Origin: Mycobacterium sp. DL592
GTDB taxonomy: Bacteria; Actinomycetota; Actinomycetes; Mycobacteriales; Mycobacteriaceae
Reading direction: 5' to 3'
Assembly: GCF_011694515.1 (NCBI RefSeq)
Contig: NZ_CP050192.1
Coordinates: 3,035,301 to 3,099,300, forward strand
DNA length: 64,000 nt
Part shown: positions 7,988 to 15,712 of the stretch, piece by piece
Layout of the letters: every line of letters begins with the position of its first letter
Position numbering within the stretch: the stretch's first letter is position 1
Position numbers and translations under genes: made by a program
Notes under the pieces: model-generated
What the model saw: only the letters and a program-made list of their open reading frames with translations
Database searches by the model: none
Told to the model about the DNA's origin: nothing

Positions 7988-10900
7988 TGCACCTGAAGTT
8001 CGTCCTGCGGCGCGACGACGGCACGCGGGCCCAAGTCGCGGTTACCGCCGACGCCACCGCATCGGTGTCCGATCTTGCCACCGCCCTCGCCACGGGTGAC
8101 CCCGAGCGGCATGGCGCTCAACCCAAGAGCCCGCTGACCCTCAAACTCGAGCACACGGCCTTCGACACCGGGGCAACCGGCCGGTTACTCGAGCCCTCGC
8201 GCAGCCTGATCGAATCGGGGATCCGCTCGGGGTCGACCGTCAGTATCGCCAAAGCGGGTGTCGTTGCACAACGGACCCGGCGCGGCCGCTCGGTTGCCGT
8301 ACTGCGCGTCCTTCACGGTCCGGATGCCGGCCGTGAATTCTCGCTTGCTCCCGGCAATTCCGTCATTGGCACCAACCTGACCAGTGACGTCATGCTGACT
8401 GATCCGGGTATCGCCGGCGTGCACGCCGCCGTCGTCGTCGGGGAAAGCATCGAGATCTCCAACCTCGCCGGACCGACCGGCATCATGGTGGGAGGACAGG
8501 CGGTCCAGCGCGCGACCGTCGGCGTCAACGACGTGATCCAGTTGGCCGGTACATCGGTGGCGATCCTGCCGACCGTACGGCCTGGGGCCGCCCAAACCGA
8601 CAGCGTCGCGATCGAGTTCAACCGATCGCCGCGAGTCGTTCCACAGTTCGCCGAGCGCGTCTTCAAGGCGCCGCGCCCACCGCAGCGGCCAGAACCCGCA
8701 CACCTGCCGGTCTTGTCGATGCTGGCGCCGTTGGTACTCGGACTCGGACTGCTGCTGGTCAGCCGCAATCTGCTCTCGATATTGTTTGTCGCGCTGAGTC
8801 CCCTGTTGATGGTCGGCATGTACATCGACACTCAGTGGCAGACCCGCAAGAAGCGTCGCCAGGAGATCGCCCGATTTGCGGAATCATTGCGGCATTTGGC
8901 TTCTGATCTCACCAGTGTTCAGCGAGTAGAGCGTGCCGTGCGCTGCGCCGAGACGCCGGCACTCGCCGAGGTCGTTGAGGCCATCCACCGACTCGGGCCA
9001 CTGCTGTGGACCCACCGGCCTGAACATCGCGACTTTCTGTCTATCCGACTTGGGTTGGGTGATGCGCCATCGCGGTGCCGGATCGAGAACTCTGGCGAGT
9101 ACGACGCCGAACCCGAATATGCCCAACAGATAACGGAATTGACGGAGCAGTTCAGTCTCATCAGCGACGTACCTGTGGTGGCCGATCTCCGTGAGTGCGG
9201 CGCCCTGGGTGTGTGCGGCCCGCGCGCAGTGGTCGACGGTGTGGCGCGCGGCATCGTGATGCAGCTGATCGGGTTGCACTCCCCTGCCGATCTGACCGTG
9301 ACGGCATTTTGTTCGCCTGCATCGAGAACGTCATGGGAGTGGCTGGAATGGCTGCCCCACACGGGGTCGCTCCTGAGCCCGTTGGAGGGTCTCCATCTCA
9401 CCGACAGCGCCAACGGTGGTCAGGCCCTGCTGGCCAGGCTGGAGGATCTGGTCAAGAAGCGCACAGCGGAGGGCCAGGACCTCGGGGATCGTTCCTACGG
9501 GGCGATCACCGACCAGTTCGGGCTGGGCACCGACACTCGACCACCACTGGTTCTGCCAGCTGTTGTGGTTCTGGTGGATGACACCGCTCCCATTGACCGC
9601 GCGCGCCTCACCCGTCTGGCCGAGCGGGGTGCTGACGCCGGTGTTCACGTGATCTGGGTTGCCACACAGGTCGCCAGCGTGCCCTCGGCATGCCGCACGT
9701 TCGTCCTGATCGAAAACGAGACGTCGGGTTCGACGGTAGGAGAGGTGCGCCGCGGGCGGCATACCTATCCGGTGGCCTGTGACGGTATCGACGTCGCCGA
9801 CGCCAAGCAGATTGCCTTGTTGCTCGCGCCGGTCGCCGATGTCGGTGCCGCTGTCGAAGACGCCACTGATCTACCGCGCTCGGTCAATTATCTGAGCCTG
9901 TCCGGCACCGCGCTGGCCGCCGAGCCAGCAAGCGTGGCACGCCGGTGGCTAGCCAATGATTCGGTGGCCAATCGCGATGGACAACCCGTCCTGCGCAACG
10001 CTCGGCCCGGCACTCTGCGCGCGTTGGTGGGCTCCACCGGCGTCCAGGACTTTCACCTCGACCTGCGCGAACACGGCCCACACGCGCTCGTCGGCGGCAC
10101 GACCGGGTCCGGTAAGAGCGAGTTTCTGCAGACCTGGGTGCTGGGCATGGCAACGGCACACAGCCCCGACCGGGTCAACTTCCTCTTCGTCGACTACAAG
10201 GGTGGAACCGCATTCGCCGACTGCGTGGACCTGCCTCACGCAGTCGGCTTGGTGACCGACCTCTCTCCGCATCTGGTGCGCCGGGCACTGACCTCATTGG
10301 GCGCCGAGATTCGGCGCCGGGAAAGGCTGCTGAACCTCAAGCGCGCCAAGGACCTTGTGTCGCTGGAACGAAGTGGTGATCCCGACACACCGCCGAGCCT
10401 GGTGATCATCGTCGACGAATTCGCGGCACTTGCCACCGAGGTTCCCGAGTTCGTCGACGGCGTCATCGACGTGGCGCAACGCGGGCGTTCGCTGGGCCTG
10501 CATCTGATTCTGGCAACCCAACGCCCCGCGGGCGTGATCCGTGACAACCTGCGCGCCAACACCAACCTGCGGATCGCGCTGCGGCTGAACGATGTTGACG
10601 ACTCGATGGACGTCATCGACGACCCGCTGGCTGCCCATTTTCCACCTGAGATCCCCGGTCGAGTTGCCGCCAAGACCGGACCGGGCAGGTTGACGACGTT
10701 CCAGGCCGGCTACGTCGGAGGGTGGTCCGGCGACCAACCGGATCGTGCACCGATCGACATCTCGGAGTTCGTCTTCGGGCGTCGCCGGCCCTGGAACACC
10801 GATGGCGCCACGGGCGCGCTGCCGACGTCCGGCGTTCCCACCGATATCGCCCGAATGGTCGCGACGACGCGAGCGGCCGCCACCCAGTTGCACCTGCCCA

Positions 10901-12444
10901 CCCCGAGGCGGCCGTGGCTGCCGCCGCTGGAGCCGGTCTATGCCCTCGAGTCGATGACTGCGGATGTCGGTGACGGCAAGCTGGTCATCGGTCGCACAGA
11001 CTCACCGGCGGATCAGACTCAGCCCATCGGGGTATTCTCGCCGGACGACGACGGCAACATGGCCGTATTGGGCACCGGCGGATCGGGCAAGTCAACTGCC
11101 CTGTGCACCTTGGCAATTGCCGCCGCCCTGTCACCCGATCAAGGGCCGACGCACGTCTACGGGGTGGATTTCGCATCCGGCAGTCTGCGGATGCTCGAGC
11201 CGCTGCCCCACGTTGCGGCCGTGGTCGGGGGCGAGGATGAGGAGCGTCTGGGGCGGTTGTTGCGCCGACTGTCCGCGGTCCTCGACGAGCGCTCACGGTC
11301 CTTCACCGCGGTGAACGCGGCGACTATCGCCGACTACCGACGCGCCACCGGACGCCCGGAATCACGGATCCTGTTGTTGATAGACGGCATTGCGGCGTTC
11401 CGGGAAGCCTACGAGCATGTGGCCCAGTCGCCGATATTCCCGATGTTCAGCCAGTTGGCATCCGACGGGCGCCGCCTTGGCATTCACGTCGTAGTGACCG
11501 CCGACCGTCCTGGGGCGCTGTCGATCTCATTGGCCGCGACCATCCAACGCAGGTTGGTTCTGCGCCTGGCGGCCGACGACGACTACAGCATCGCAGGAGT
11601 GCCGAAGGACATCCTGTCGTCGGCCTCACCTCGTGGCCGCGGAATCATGGACGGCCAGGAAGTCCAGGTCGCGATCCTGGGCGGAGACGCCAACGTCGCC
11701 GTGCAAGCGCGCGCCATCGAGTCCCTGGCCGACCAGATGCGTGAAGCGGGCTATCCCGAAGCCGAGCCGGTACAGCGGCTGTCCGAGCACATCGATCTTG
11801 CTGCTCTTGCGGCCCTCGCCGACAACGGCAGCCCGGCGATCGGGATTGCCGATGAATCGCTGGCACCCGTCGGTGTTTCGCCCCGAGGTGTTTTCATGGT
11901 GACCGGGCCTCCCGGAAGTGGCCGCAGCACTGCGTTGTTGACCTTGGCGCAGGCGGTGCGCCGTAGCAGCTCATCGGCCCAGATCGTTCATCTGGCTCCC
12001 GCGAACAGCACTATCGGGGGGATGGCGGTGTGGAGCCGATCGGCGGTCGGGACAGACGCGGTCTGGCAAACGGCGGAGGACCTGATCGCATCGGCGGCGG
12101 ACGTGTCGTCGTCACCGCTGATGGTCGTCATCGAATCCGTCACCGATTTCAGCGGAACCGATGTCGAGTCGGTGATGGGCCGCCTGATCAAGACACTGGC
12201 CGACGCATCGGCGTTCGTGGTAGGCGAAGCGGAGTTGTCAACTTGGTCGCAGGCATGGCAATTGGGCCAACCATTCAAGTCGCCGCGGCGCGGATTGATC
12301 CTGGCACCCGGCGCGGGCGACTCCGACACCCTGCTCAGCACGTCGATCGGGCCCATTCGGCGCCAAGACTTTCCGCCAGGTCGTGGAGTACTCATCGAGA
12401 AGGGCAAAGGCATATGGCTGCAGTTGGCGCAACCCTCCATCTAG
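7987..12444 (+). CDS. FtsK/SpoIIIE-type ATPase of a type VII-like secretion system (EssC/EccC-like)
   Basis: A 1485-residue motor expected to drive export of WXG100-type proteins. Residues 1-95 resemble a ubiquitin-like YukD-type fold. An FHA domain covers about 103-195. Two membrane segments lie near 240-285. Three ATPase domains follow. D1 has the Walker A motif GGTTGSGKSEF near 703 and Walker B VIIVDEFAAL near 805. D2 has GTGGSGKSTA near 1029 and Walker B LLLIDGIAAF. D3 has GPPGSGRSTA near 1307, with Arg in place of the Walker Lys and a weak Walker B, so it is probably inactive. One chain with N-terminal FHA and three ATPase domains is the EssC plan rather than that of ESX EccC, which has no FHA domain. 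The next start codon directly follows its stop. Confidence 0.9.
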   Translation: MHLKFVLRRDDGTRAQVAVTADATASVSDLATALATGDPERHGAQPKSPLTLKLEHTAFDTGATGRLLEPSRSLIESGIRSGSTVSIAKAGVVAQRTRRGRSVAVLRVLHGPDAGREFSLAPGNSVIGTNLTSDVMLTDPGIAGVHAAVVVGESIEISNLAGPTGIMVGGQAVQRATVGVNDVIQLAGTSVAILPTVRPGAAQTDSVAIEFNRSPRVVPQFAERVFKAPRPPQRPEPAHLPVLSMLAPLVLGLGLLLVSRNLLSILFVALSPLLMVGMYIDTQWQTRKKRRQEIARFAESLRHLASDLTSVQRVERAVRCAETPALAEVVEAIHRLGPLLWTHRPEHRDFLSIRLGLGDAPSRCRIENSGEYDAEPEYAQQITELTEQFSLISDVPVVADLRECGALGVCGPRAVVDGVARGIVMQLIGLHSPADLTVTAFCSPASRTSWEWLEWLPHTGSLLSPLEGLHLTDSANGGQALLARLEDLVKKRTAEGQDLGDRSYGAITDQFGLGTDTRPPLVLPAVVVLVDDTAPIDRARLTRLAERGADAGVHVIWVATQVASVPSACRTFVLIENETSGSTVGEVRRGRHTYPVACDGIDVADAKQIALLLAPVADVGAAVEDATDLPRSVNYLSLSGTALAAEPASVARRWLANDSVANRDGQPVLRNARPGTLRALVGSTGVQDFHLDLREHGPHALVGGTTGSGKSEFLQTWVLGMATAHSPDRVNFLFVDYKGGTAFADCVDLPHAVGLVTDLSPHLVRRALTSLGAEIRRRERLLNLKRAKDLVSLERSGDPDTPPSLVIIVDEFAALATEVPEFVDGVIDVAQRGRSLGLHLILATQRPAGVIRDNLRANTNLRIALRLNDVDDSMDVIDDPLAAHFPPEIPGRVAAKTGPGRLTTFQAGYVGGWSGDQPDRAPIDISEFVFGRRRPWNTDGATGALPTSGVPTDIARMVATTRAAATQLHLPTPRRPWLPPLEPVYALESMTADVGDGKLVIGRTDSPADQTQPIGVFSPDDDGNMAVLGTGGSGKSTALCTLAIAAALSPDQGPTHVYGVDFASGSLRMLEPLPHVAAVVGGEDEERLGRLLRRLSAVLDERSRSFTAVNAATIADYRRATGRPESRILLLIDGIAAFREAYEHVAQSPIFPMFSQLASDGRRLGIHVVVTADRPGALSISLAATIQRRLVLRLAADDDYSIAGVPKDILSSASPRGRGIMDGQEVQVAILGGDANVAVQARAIESLADQMREAGYPEAEPVQRLSEHIDLAALAALADNGSPAIGIADESLAPVGVSPRGVFMVTGPPGSGRSTALLTLAQAVRRSSSSAQIVHLAPANSTIGGMAVWSRSAVGTDAVWQTAEDLIASAADVSSSPLMVVIESVTDFSGTDVESVMGRLIKTLADASAFVVGEAELSTWSQAWQLGQPFKSPRRGLILAPGAGDSDTLLSTSIGPIRRQDFPPGRGVLIEKGKGIWLQLAQPSI

Positions 12445-13482
12445 ATGAACGGCGAAAGTAGCTCGACGACAGTGGGTTACAACGGAGCCGACGTTGACCA
12501 ACTCCGCCAGGCCGCCAACCAGTTCGAGCGGATGGCCAGCTCCGTCGAGGCCACGACGCGATCTCTGCACAGCCTGGTCAACAATGCCGGCCAGTGGCTG
12601 GGCGCCGACGGCGACCGCTTCCGAACGGCGTGGAACGACCGGTCGGCCCGCACCTTGCAGACCGCGGCGGCGGCACTGCGTCAAGGTGCGATCGATCTCC
12701 GCCGGAATGCCGATGAACAAGAAGTGGTCAGCACCGCCGGCGCAGGCAGTGCCCCCACCAACAGCGCCCAACTGTTCGAGCACATCAAGAACAGCGAGCG
12801 CGATTCCGATGGGGTCCGGATTGAGAAGGTGCTCGGAGCCGACGGTGCCACTCGCCTCATCGTGTACTTCAAAGGCCAGGATTCCACCGACAATCGCACC
12901 CTGCTGCGGAACGCTCCGTTGCTGCTCGGGTATGTCGATGCAGACGTTACGGCCAAGATCGACGAAGCCCTTAGTGCTTGCCCCGACGGGTCCGGCACTG
13001 ACGTCATGCTGGTCGGGTATAGCCAGGGCGGGCTGGACGCCCAGAACATCGCGGCATCCGGCAAGTACCACGTGACCACGTTGATCACCTACGGATCGCC
13101 CCTGGTGCAGGCCGACATCCCCGGAGTGCAGGCTGTGCATCTGCGGGCCGACGGGGATGCGGTTCCCGCACTCGGCGGTCTGGCCAGGGAGGTTGAAGAC
13201 GTTGTGCTGACATCCGGACCGGCCACCGTGATTCCCACCGGCAACCCGCTGGTTCAGGCGGTTACCCACGCGGTCGTCGATGCGGTCACCGGACAGGCAC
13301 CATCTACCGCGAATCACTTCGATGCTGATCCAGGCTTGGCCGATCGAAGTCCGCTCAACGTTCATAGCCATGGCTATCCGGCAGTGGCACAGAGCTTCGA
13401 CAATTCCACCGACCCGCGTTGGGGGGCAGTCAAGGCAAGTATGGAAAAGTTTCAGGGTGTCATCGTCACCGCCGCCGACTAG
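12445..13482 (+). CDS. WXG100-like N-domain fused to an alpha/beta hydrolase (candidate secreted lipase/esterase)
   Basis: A 345-residue protein without a Sec signal peptide. Residues 1-95 are helical with a WLG turn (GQWLGADGDRF) like WXG100 proteins, preceded by QLRQAANQFERMASSVEATT. The C-terminal part is an alpha/beta hydrolase: the nucleophile elbow GYSQGG places Ser near 193, with a candidate Asp in RADGDAVP and His in NVHSHGY. The start codon abuts the ATPase stop codon. The fold resembles lipase-like cargo of other type VII systems, so this is a likely secreted enzyme. The substrate (lipid, ester or other) cannot be read from the sequence. No adjacent immunity gene is obvious. Confidence 0.83.
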   Translation: MNGESSSTTVGYNGADVDQLRQAANQFERMASSVEATTRSLHSLVNNAGQWLGADGDRFRTAWNDRSARTLQTAAAALRQGAIDLRRNADEQEVVSTAGAGSAPTNSAQLFEHIKNSERDSDGVRIEKVLGADGATRLIVYFKGQDSTDNRTLLRNAPLLLGYVDADVTAKIDEALSACPDGSGTDVMLVGYSQGGLDAQNIAASGKYHVTTLITYGSPLVQADIPGVQAVHLRADGDAVPALGGLAREVEDVVLTSGPATVIPTGNPLVQAVTHAVVDAVTGQAPSTANHFDADPGLADRSPLNVHSHGYPAVAQSFDNSTDPRWGAVKASMEKFQGVIVTAAD

Positions 13483-13489
13483 CGCAGCC

Positions 13490-14419
13490 GTGTCCGGCTG
13501 GAACGACCCCAACCAGCCGCCTGCCACCGACCCTCGCTCCAGAACCGTCCTCACTGCGGCAGCGGTGGCTCTGACACTGATCGTCTTGATCGCCCTGACG
13601 ACGGTGGTGCTGACAACACGCCATCGGTCCGCGGCGCCGGGGTCATCCGAAGGCGCGGGGACATTGCAGTTCTCGCCGGCCAATACCGCAGGGCCGCAAC
13701 CATTCACCGCACCTGTGGTGGTCGCCTCGGCGCTGCCGCCCACCGGAGCCCCGGTCAACAATGCCGGATCAGCCCACCAGGGGCCGGTATCCGTCGAACG
13801 CGACGTGCGATTGGTATCGGGCATTCAGCCTGGCTTGTTCGCGACGATCGGAAGTGAGCTCCCCTGCGACGCGGCGGCGATGGCCAATGACCTGGATTCC
13901 CATCCCGACGCCGCCCACGCCTGGGCTACTGCACTTGGCCTGACGCCCCAACAGATTCCGTACTATCTCAACACGTTGACCCCGGTGATACTGGCGGCCG
14001 ACACGTGGGTCACCTCGCACCGCCTCGCCGGTGACAAGGCGACGCCGTTCCAGACGGTGCTCCAGACCGGTGACGCGATCCTGGTTGACCCGGTCGGCGT
14101 TCCGCGGGTGCACTGCGCCGGTGGGCGCCCGCTGCGCCCTCCTGATGACACCAACATCACCACCCTGGTGGCCGCCAATGGTGATCCATGGCCCGGATAC
14201 TCGCCGCATACGGTGGTGGCCGTCGCCTACGCCGCAGCCAAACAGGTGACTCCGATTCACGAGTTCGTCCTGGTTGATCTGAACTCCGGGGAGGCCGTGA
14301 CACGCAAGGCCGGTGGAACGATCAGCCTGGGGCCGCCGCCGACGGGAGTCGGTGCGCTGCCCGACCCGGTGGCGGCGAACATGCCTCCCCCACCCGCGGG
14401 CAAGGAGCCGCCACGCTGA
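13490..14419 (+). CDS. Membrane-anchored DUF6777-like protein
   Basis: A 309-residue protein starting at GTG 13490, 7 bp after the hydrolase gene. One N-terminal membrane segment (about residues 20-42) is followed by a Pro/Ala/Ser linker and an extracytoplasmic domain of about 200 residues. This domain has features I associate with DUF6777: LPCDAAAMAND, a Tyr-Tyr-Leu-Asn-Thr-Leu-Thr-Pro stretch, LAADTWVTSHR, VLQTGDAILVD and RVHCAGGRPLRPP, including two Cys. The tail is Pro-rich. Its position between two cargo genes suggests a role in export or as a partner of the fused hydrolases. The function is unknown, and the family name comes from memory of the pattern. Confidence 0.72.
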   Translation: MSGWNDPNQPPATDPRSRTVLTAAAVALTLIVLIALTTVVLTTRHRSAAPGSSEGAGTLQFSPANTAGPQPFTAPVVVASALPPTGAPVNNAGSAHQGPVSVERDVRLVSGIQPGLFATIGSELPCDAAAMANDLDSHPDAAHAWATALGLTPQQIPYYLNTLTPVILAADTWVTSHRLAGDKATPFQTVLQTGDAILVDPVGVPRVHCAGGRPLRPPDDTNITTLVAANGDPWPGYSPHTVVAVAYAAAKQVTPIHEFVLVDLNSGEAVTRKAGGTISLGPPPTGVGALPDPVAANMPPPPAGKEPPR

Positions 14420-14546
14420 CACACGGCGGTGTCGATCGTTCGGATGAACCGGCACCTTTACCCTCGGCCAAGGACCCCTGCCTGGAATACAGTTGCTCCA
14501 GCGCTTCAGCAAACGATTAAGCACATCACCTCAGGAGGTACTACCG

Positions 14547-14819
14547 ATGGCACGTATGGGAATGGATGTCGAGCAAGTCGAACAGTCCGGACGTCAGCTC
14601 AAAAGCCACGCTGCCTCGATCGGCAATCTTGTGTCACAGCTCGACAAGCTGGTGCAGGGTTTGACCGGGATCTGGGACGGCCCTGACGCGCAGCGTTTCG
14701 TCAACGAGTGGTGGCCGCAGCACCGCCGCTCACTGACCGCCGCTCAGCAGGAGATCGACGGGCTTGGTCAGTCCGCGCTCAACAACGCTACCGAACAGCG
14801 CAACGTTTCGGGTCGCTGA
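14547..14819 (+). CDS. WXG100 family protein (stand-alone)
   Basis: A 90-residue helical-hairpin protein with the turn motif IWDGPDAQRF. An excellent ribosome site AGGAGG (14533-14538) fixes the ATG. It closely matches the N-terminus of the next gene: both contain GMDV.QVEQ.GRQL, HAASIG and EWWPQHRRSLT. It probably pairs with that protein or with the hydrolase fusion as an export partner. The chain contains no tyrosine, so the YxxxD/E export signal of mycobacterial ESX substrates cannot be present. A 127-bp gap to the gene upstream could hold its own promoter. Confidence 0.92.
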   Translation: MARMGMDVEQVEQSGRQLKSHAASIGNLVSQLDKLVQGLTGIWDGPDAQRFVNEWWPQHRRSLTAAQQEIDGLGQSALNNATEQRNVSGR

Positions 14820-14887
14820 GGCAGGCAGCAGGGCGATCTGATCACCCTGCACGCTAGGAAAGAGTTGGTGCAGAAAGGATTCCCTTG

Positions 14888-15712
14888 ATGGCGCAGATGG
14901 GCATGGACGTCGATCAGGTCGAGCAGACCGGGCGTCAACTCCAACAACACGCCGCATCGATCGGCACCCTGGTCGCCCAGCTGGACAAGGTCGTCAACGC
15001 CCTTCCCACGGTATGGGAGGGACCGGACGCCCAGCGATTCGTCCATGAATGGTGGCCGCAGCATCGCCGGTCGTTGACGTCCGCCCAGACCCATATCGAG
15101 GGGCTCGGCCAGTCCGCACTCAACAATGTCTCTGAGCAACGCCAAGCGAGTACTGCGAGCAGTTCGGGCGGGTCGGCACCGTCTTCCGCGTCGGCCGCCG
15201 CATCCAGTGCCGTCGCAGCGGGGCACACCGCAACAGCCGACGGCGCTGCGTCAACGGCGCAGTCGGCAGCGGCAGACAGGTTCGTGGCCCAGTGGCAGGG
15301 CAAGTTCATCGACCCTGATCGCAGTTACGGCGCGCAATGCTTCGATGTGTTCCGTCAGTACAGCAACGAGGTTGTGGGCGCTACGCCTGGAATCGCGACC
15401 GATAGTGTTGCGGCGTCGGACATCTACAACCATTACGACACCAATGGTGTCGCTCAGTACTACGACAGGATCCCCGCCGGCCAGGGCCAGCCCCAGGCGG
15501 GCGACATCGTCGTCTACGGTAGCGGCCAGTATGGGCACGTGGCGCTCGTGACCGGTGTCGACGGCAACAAGTACTCGGTGCTCGAGCAGAACTACACCTG
15601 GCAGGACGGCATCTCCGGCAACGACCCGGCTGCTGTGCACACCTATGCGTTCAGCGACAAGAACAACGGCCAGATATTGGGATACCTACGCCCCAAGAGT
15701 GTGAAGGCCTAG
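14888..15712 (+). CDS. WXG100-CHAP fusion, candidate type VII-secreted peptidoglycan hydrolase
   Basis: A 274-residue protein. Residues 1-90 form a WXG100 domain (VWEGPDAQRF) nearly the same as the preceding stand-alone protein. A Ser/Ala-rich linker covers about 91-135. The rest is a CHAP domain with catalytic Cys151 (YGAQCFDVF), His217 (QYGHVALVTG) and an acidic/amide residue in VLEQNY. CHAP enzymes cut peptidoglycan amide bonds. There is no Sec signal, so export through the neighbouring ATPase is the likely route. ATG 14888 is preferred over the TTG 3 bp upstream because AAAGGA at 14874-14879 is well spaced. It overlaps the convergent kinase gene by 4 bp. Confidence 0.92.
   Translation: MAQMGMDVDQVEQTGRQLQQHAASIGTLVAQLDKVVNALPTVWEGPDAQRFVHEWWPQHRRSLTSAQTHIEGLGQSALNNVSEQRQASTASSSGGSAPSSASAAASSAVAAGHTATADGAASTAQSAAADRFVAQWQGKFIDPDRSYGAQCFDVFRQYSNEVVGATPGIATDSVAASDIYNHYDTNGVAQYYDRIPAGQGQPQAGDIVVYGSGQYGHVALVTGVDGNKYSVLEQNYTWQDGISGNDPAAVHTYAFSDKNNGQILGYLRPKSVKA

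Noticed and set aside
7987..12444. Assignment of the ATPase to an ESX locus such as ESX-4
   Set aside because: No EccB, EccD, EccE or mycosin gene is in the window, and the N-terminal FHA plan differs from EccC.
12238..13824. 528-codon minus-strand frame
   Set aside because: It runs antisense to the ATPase end and the WXG-hydrolase gene, which have clear domains and ribosome sites.
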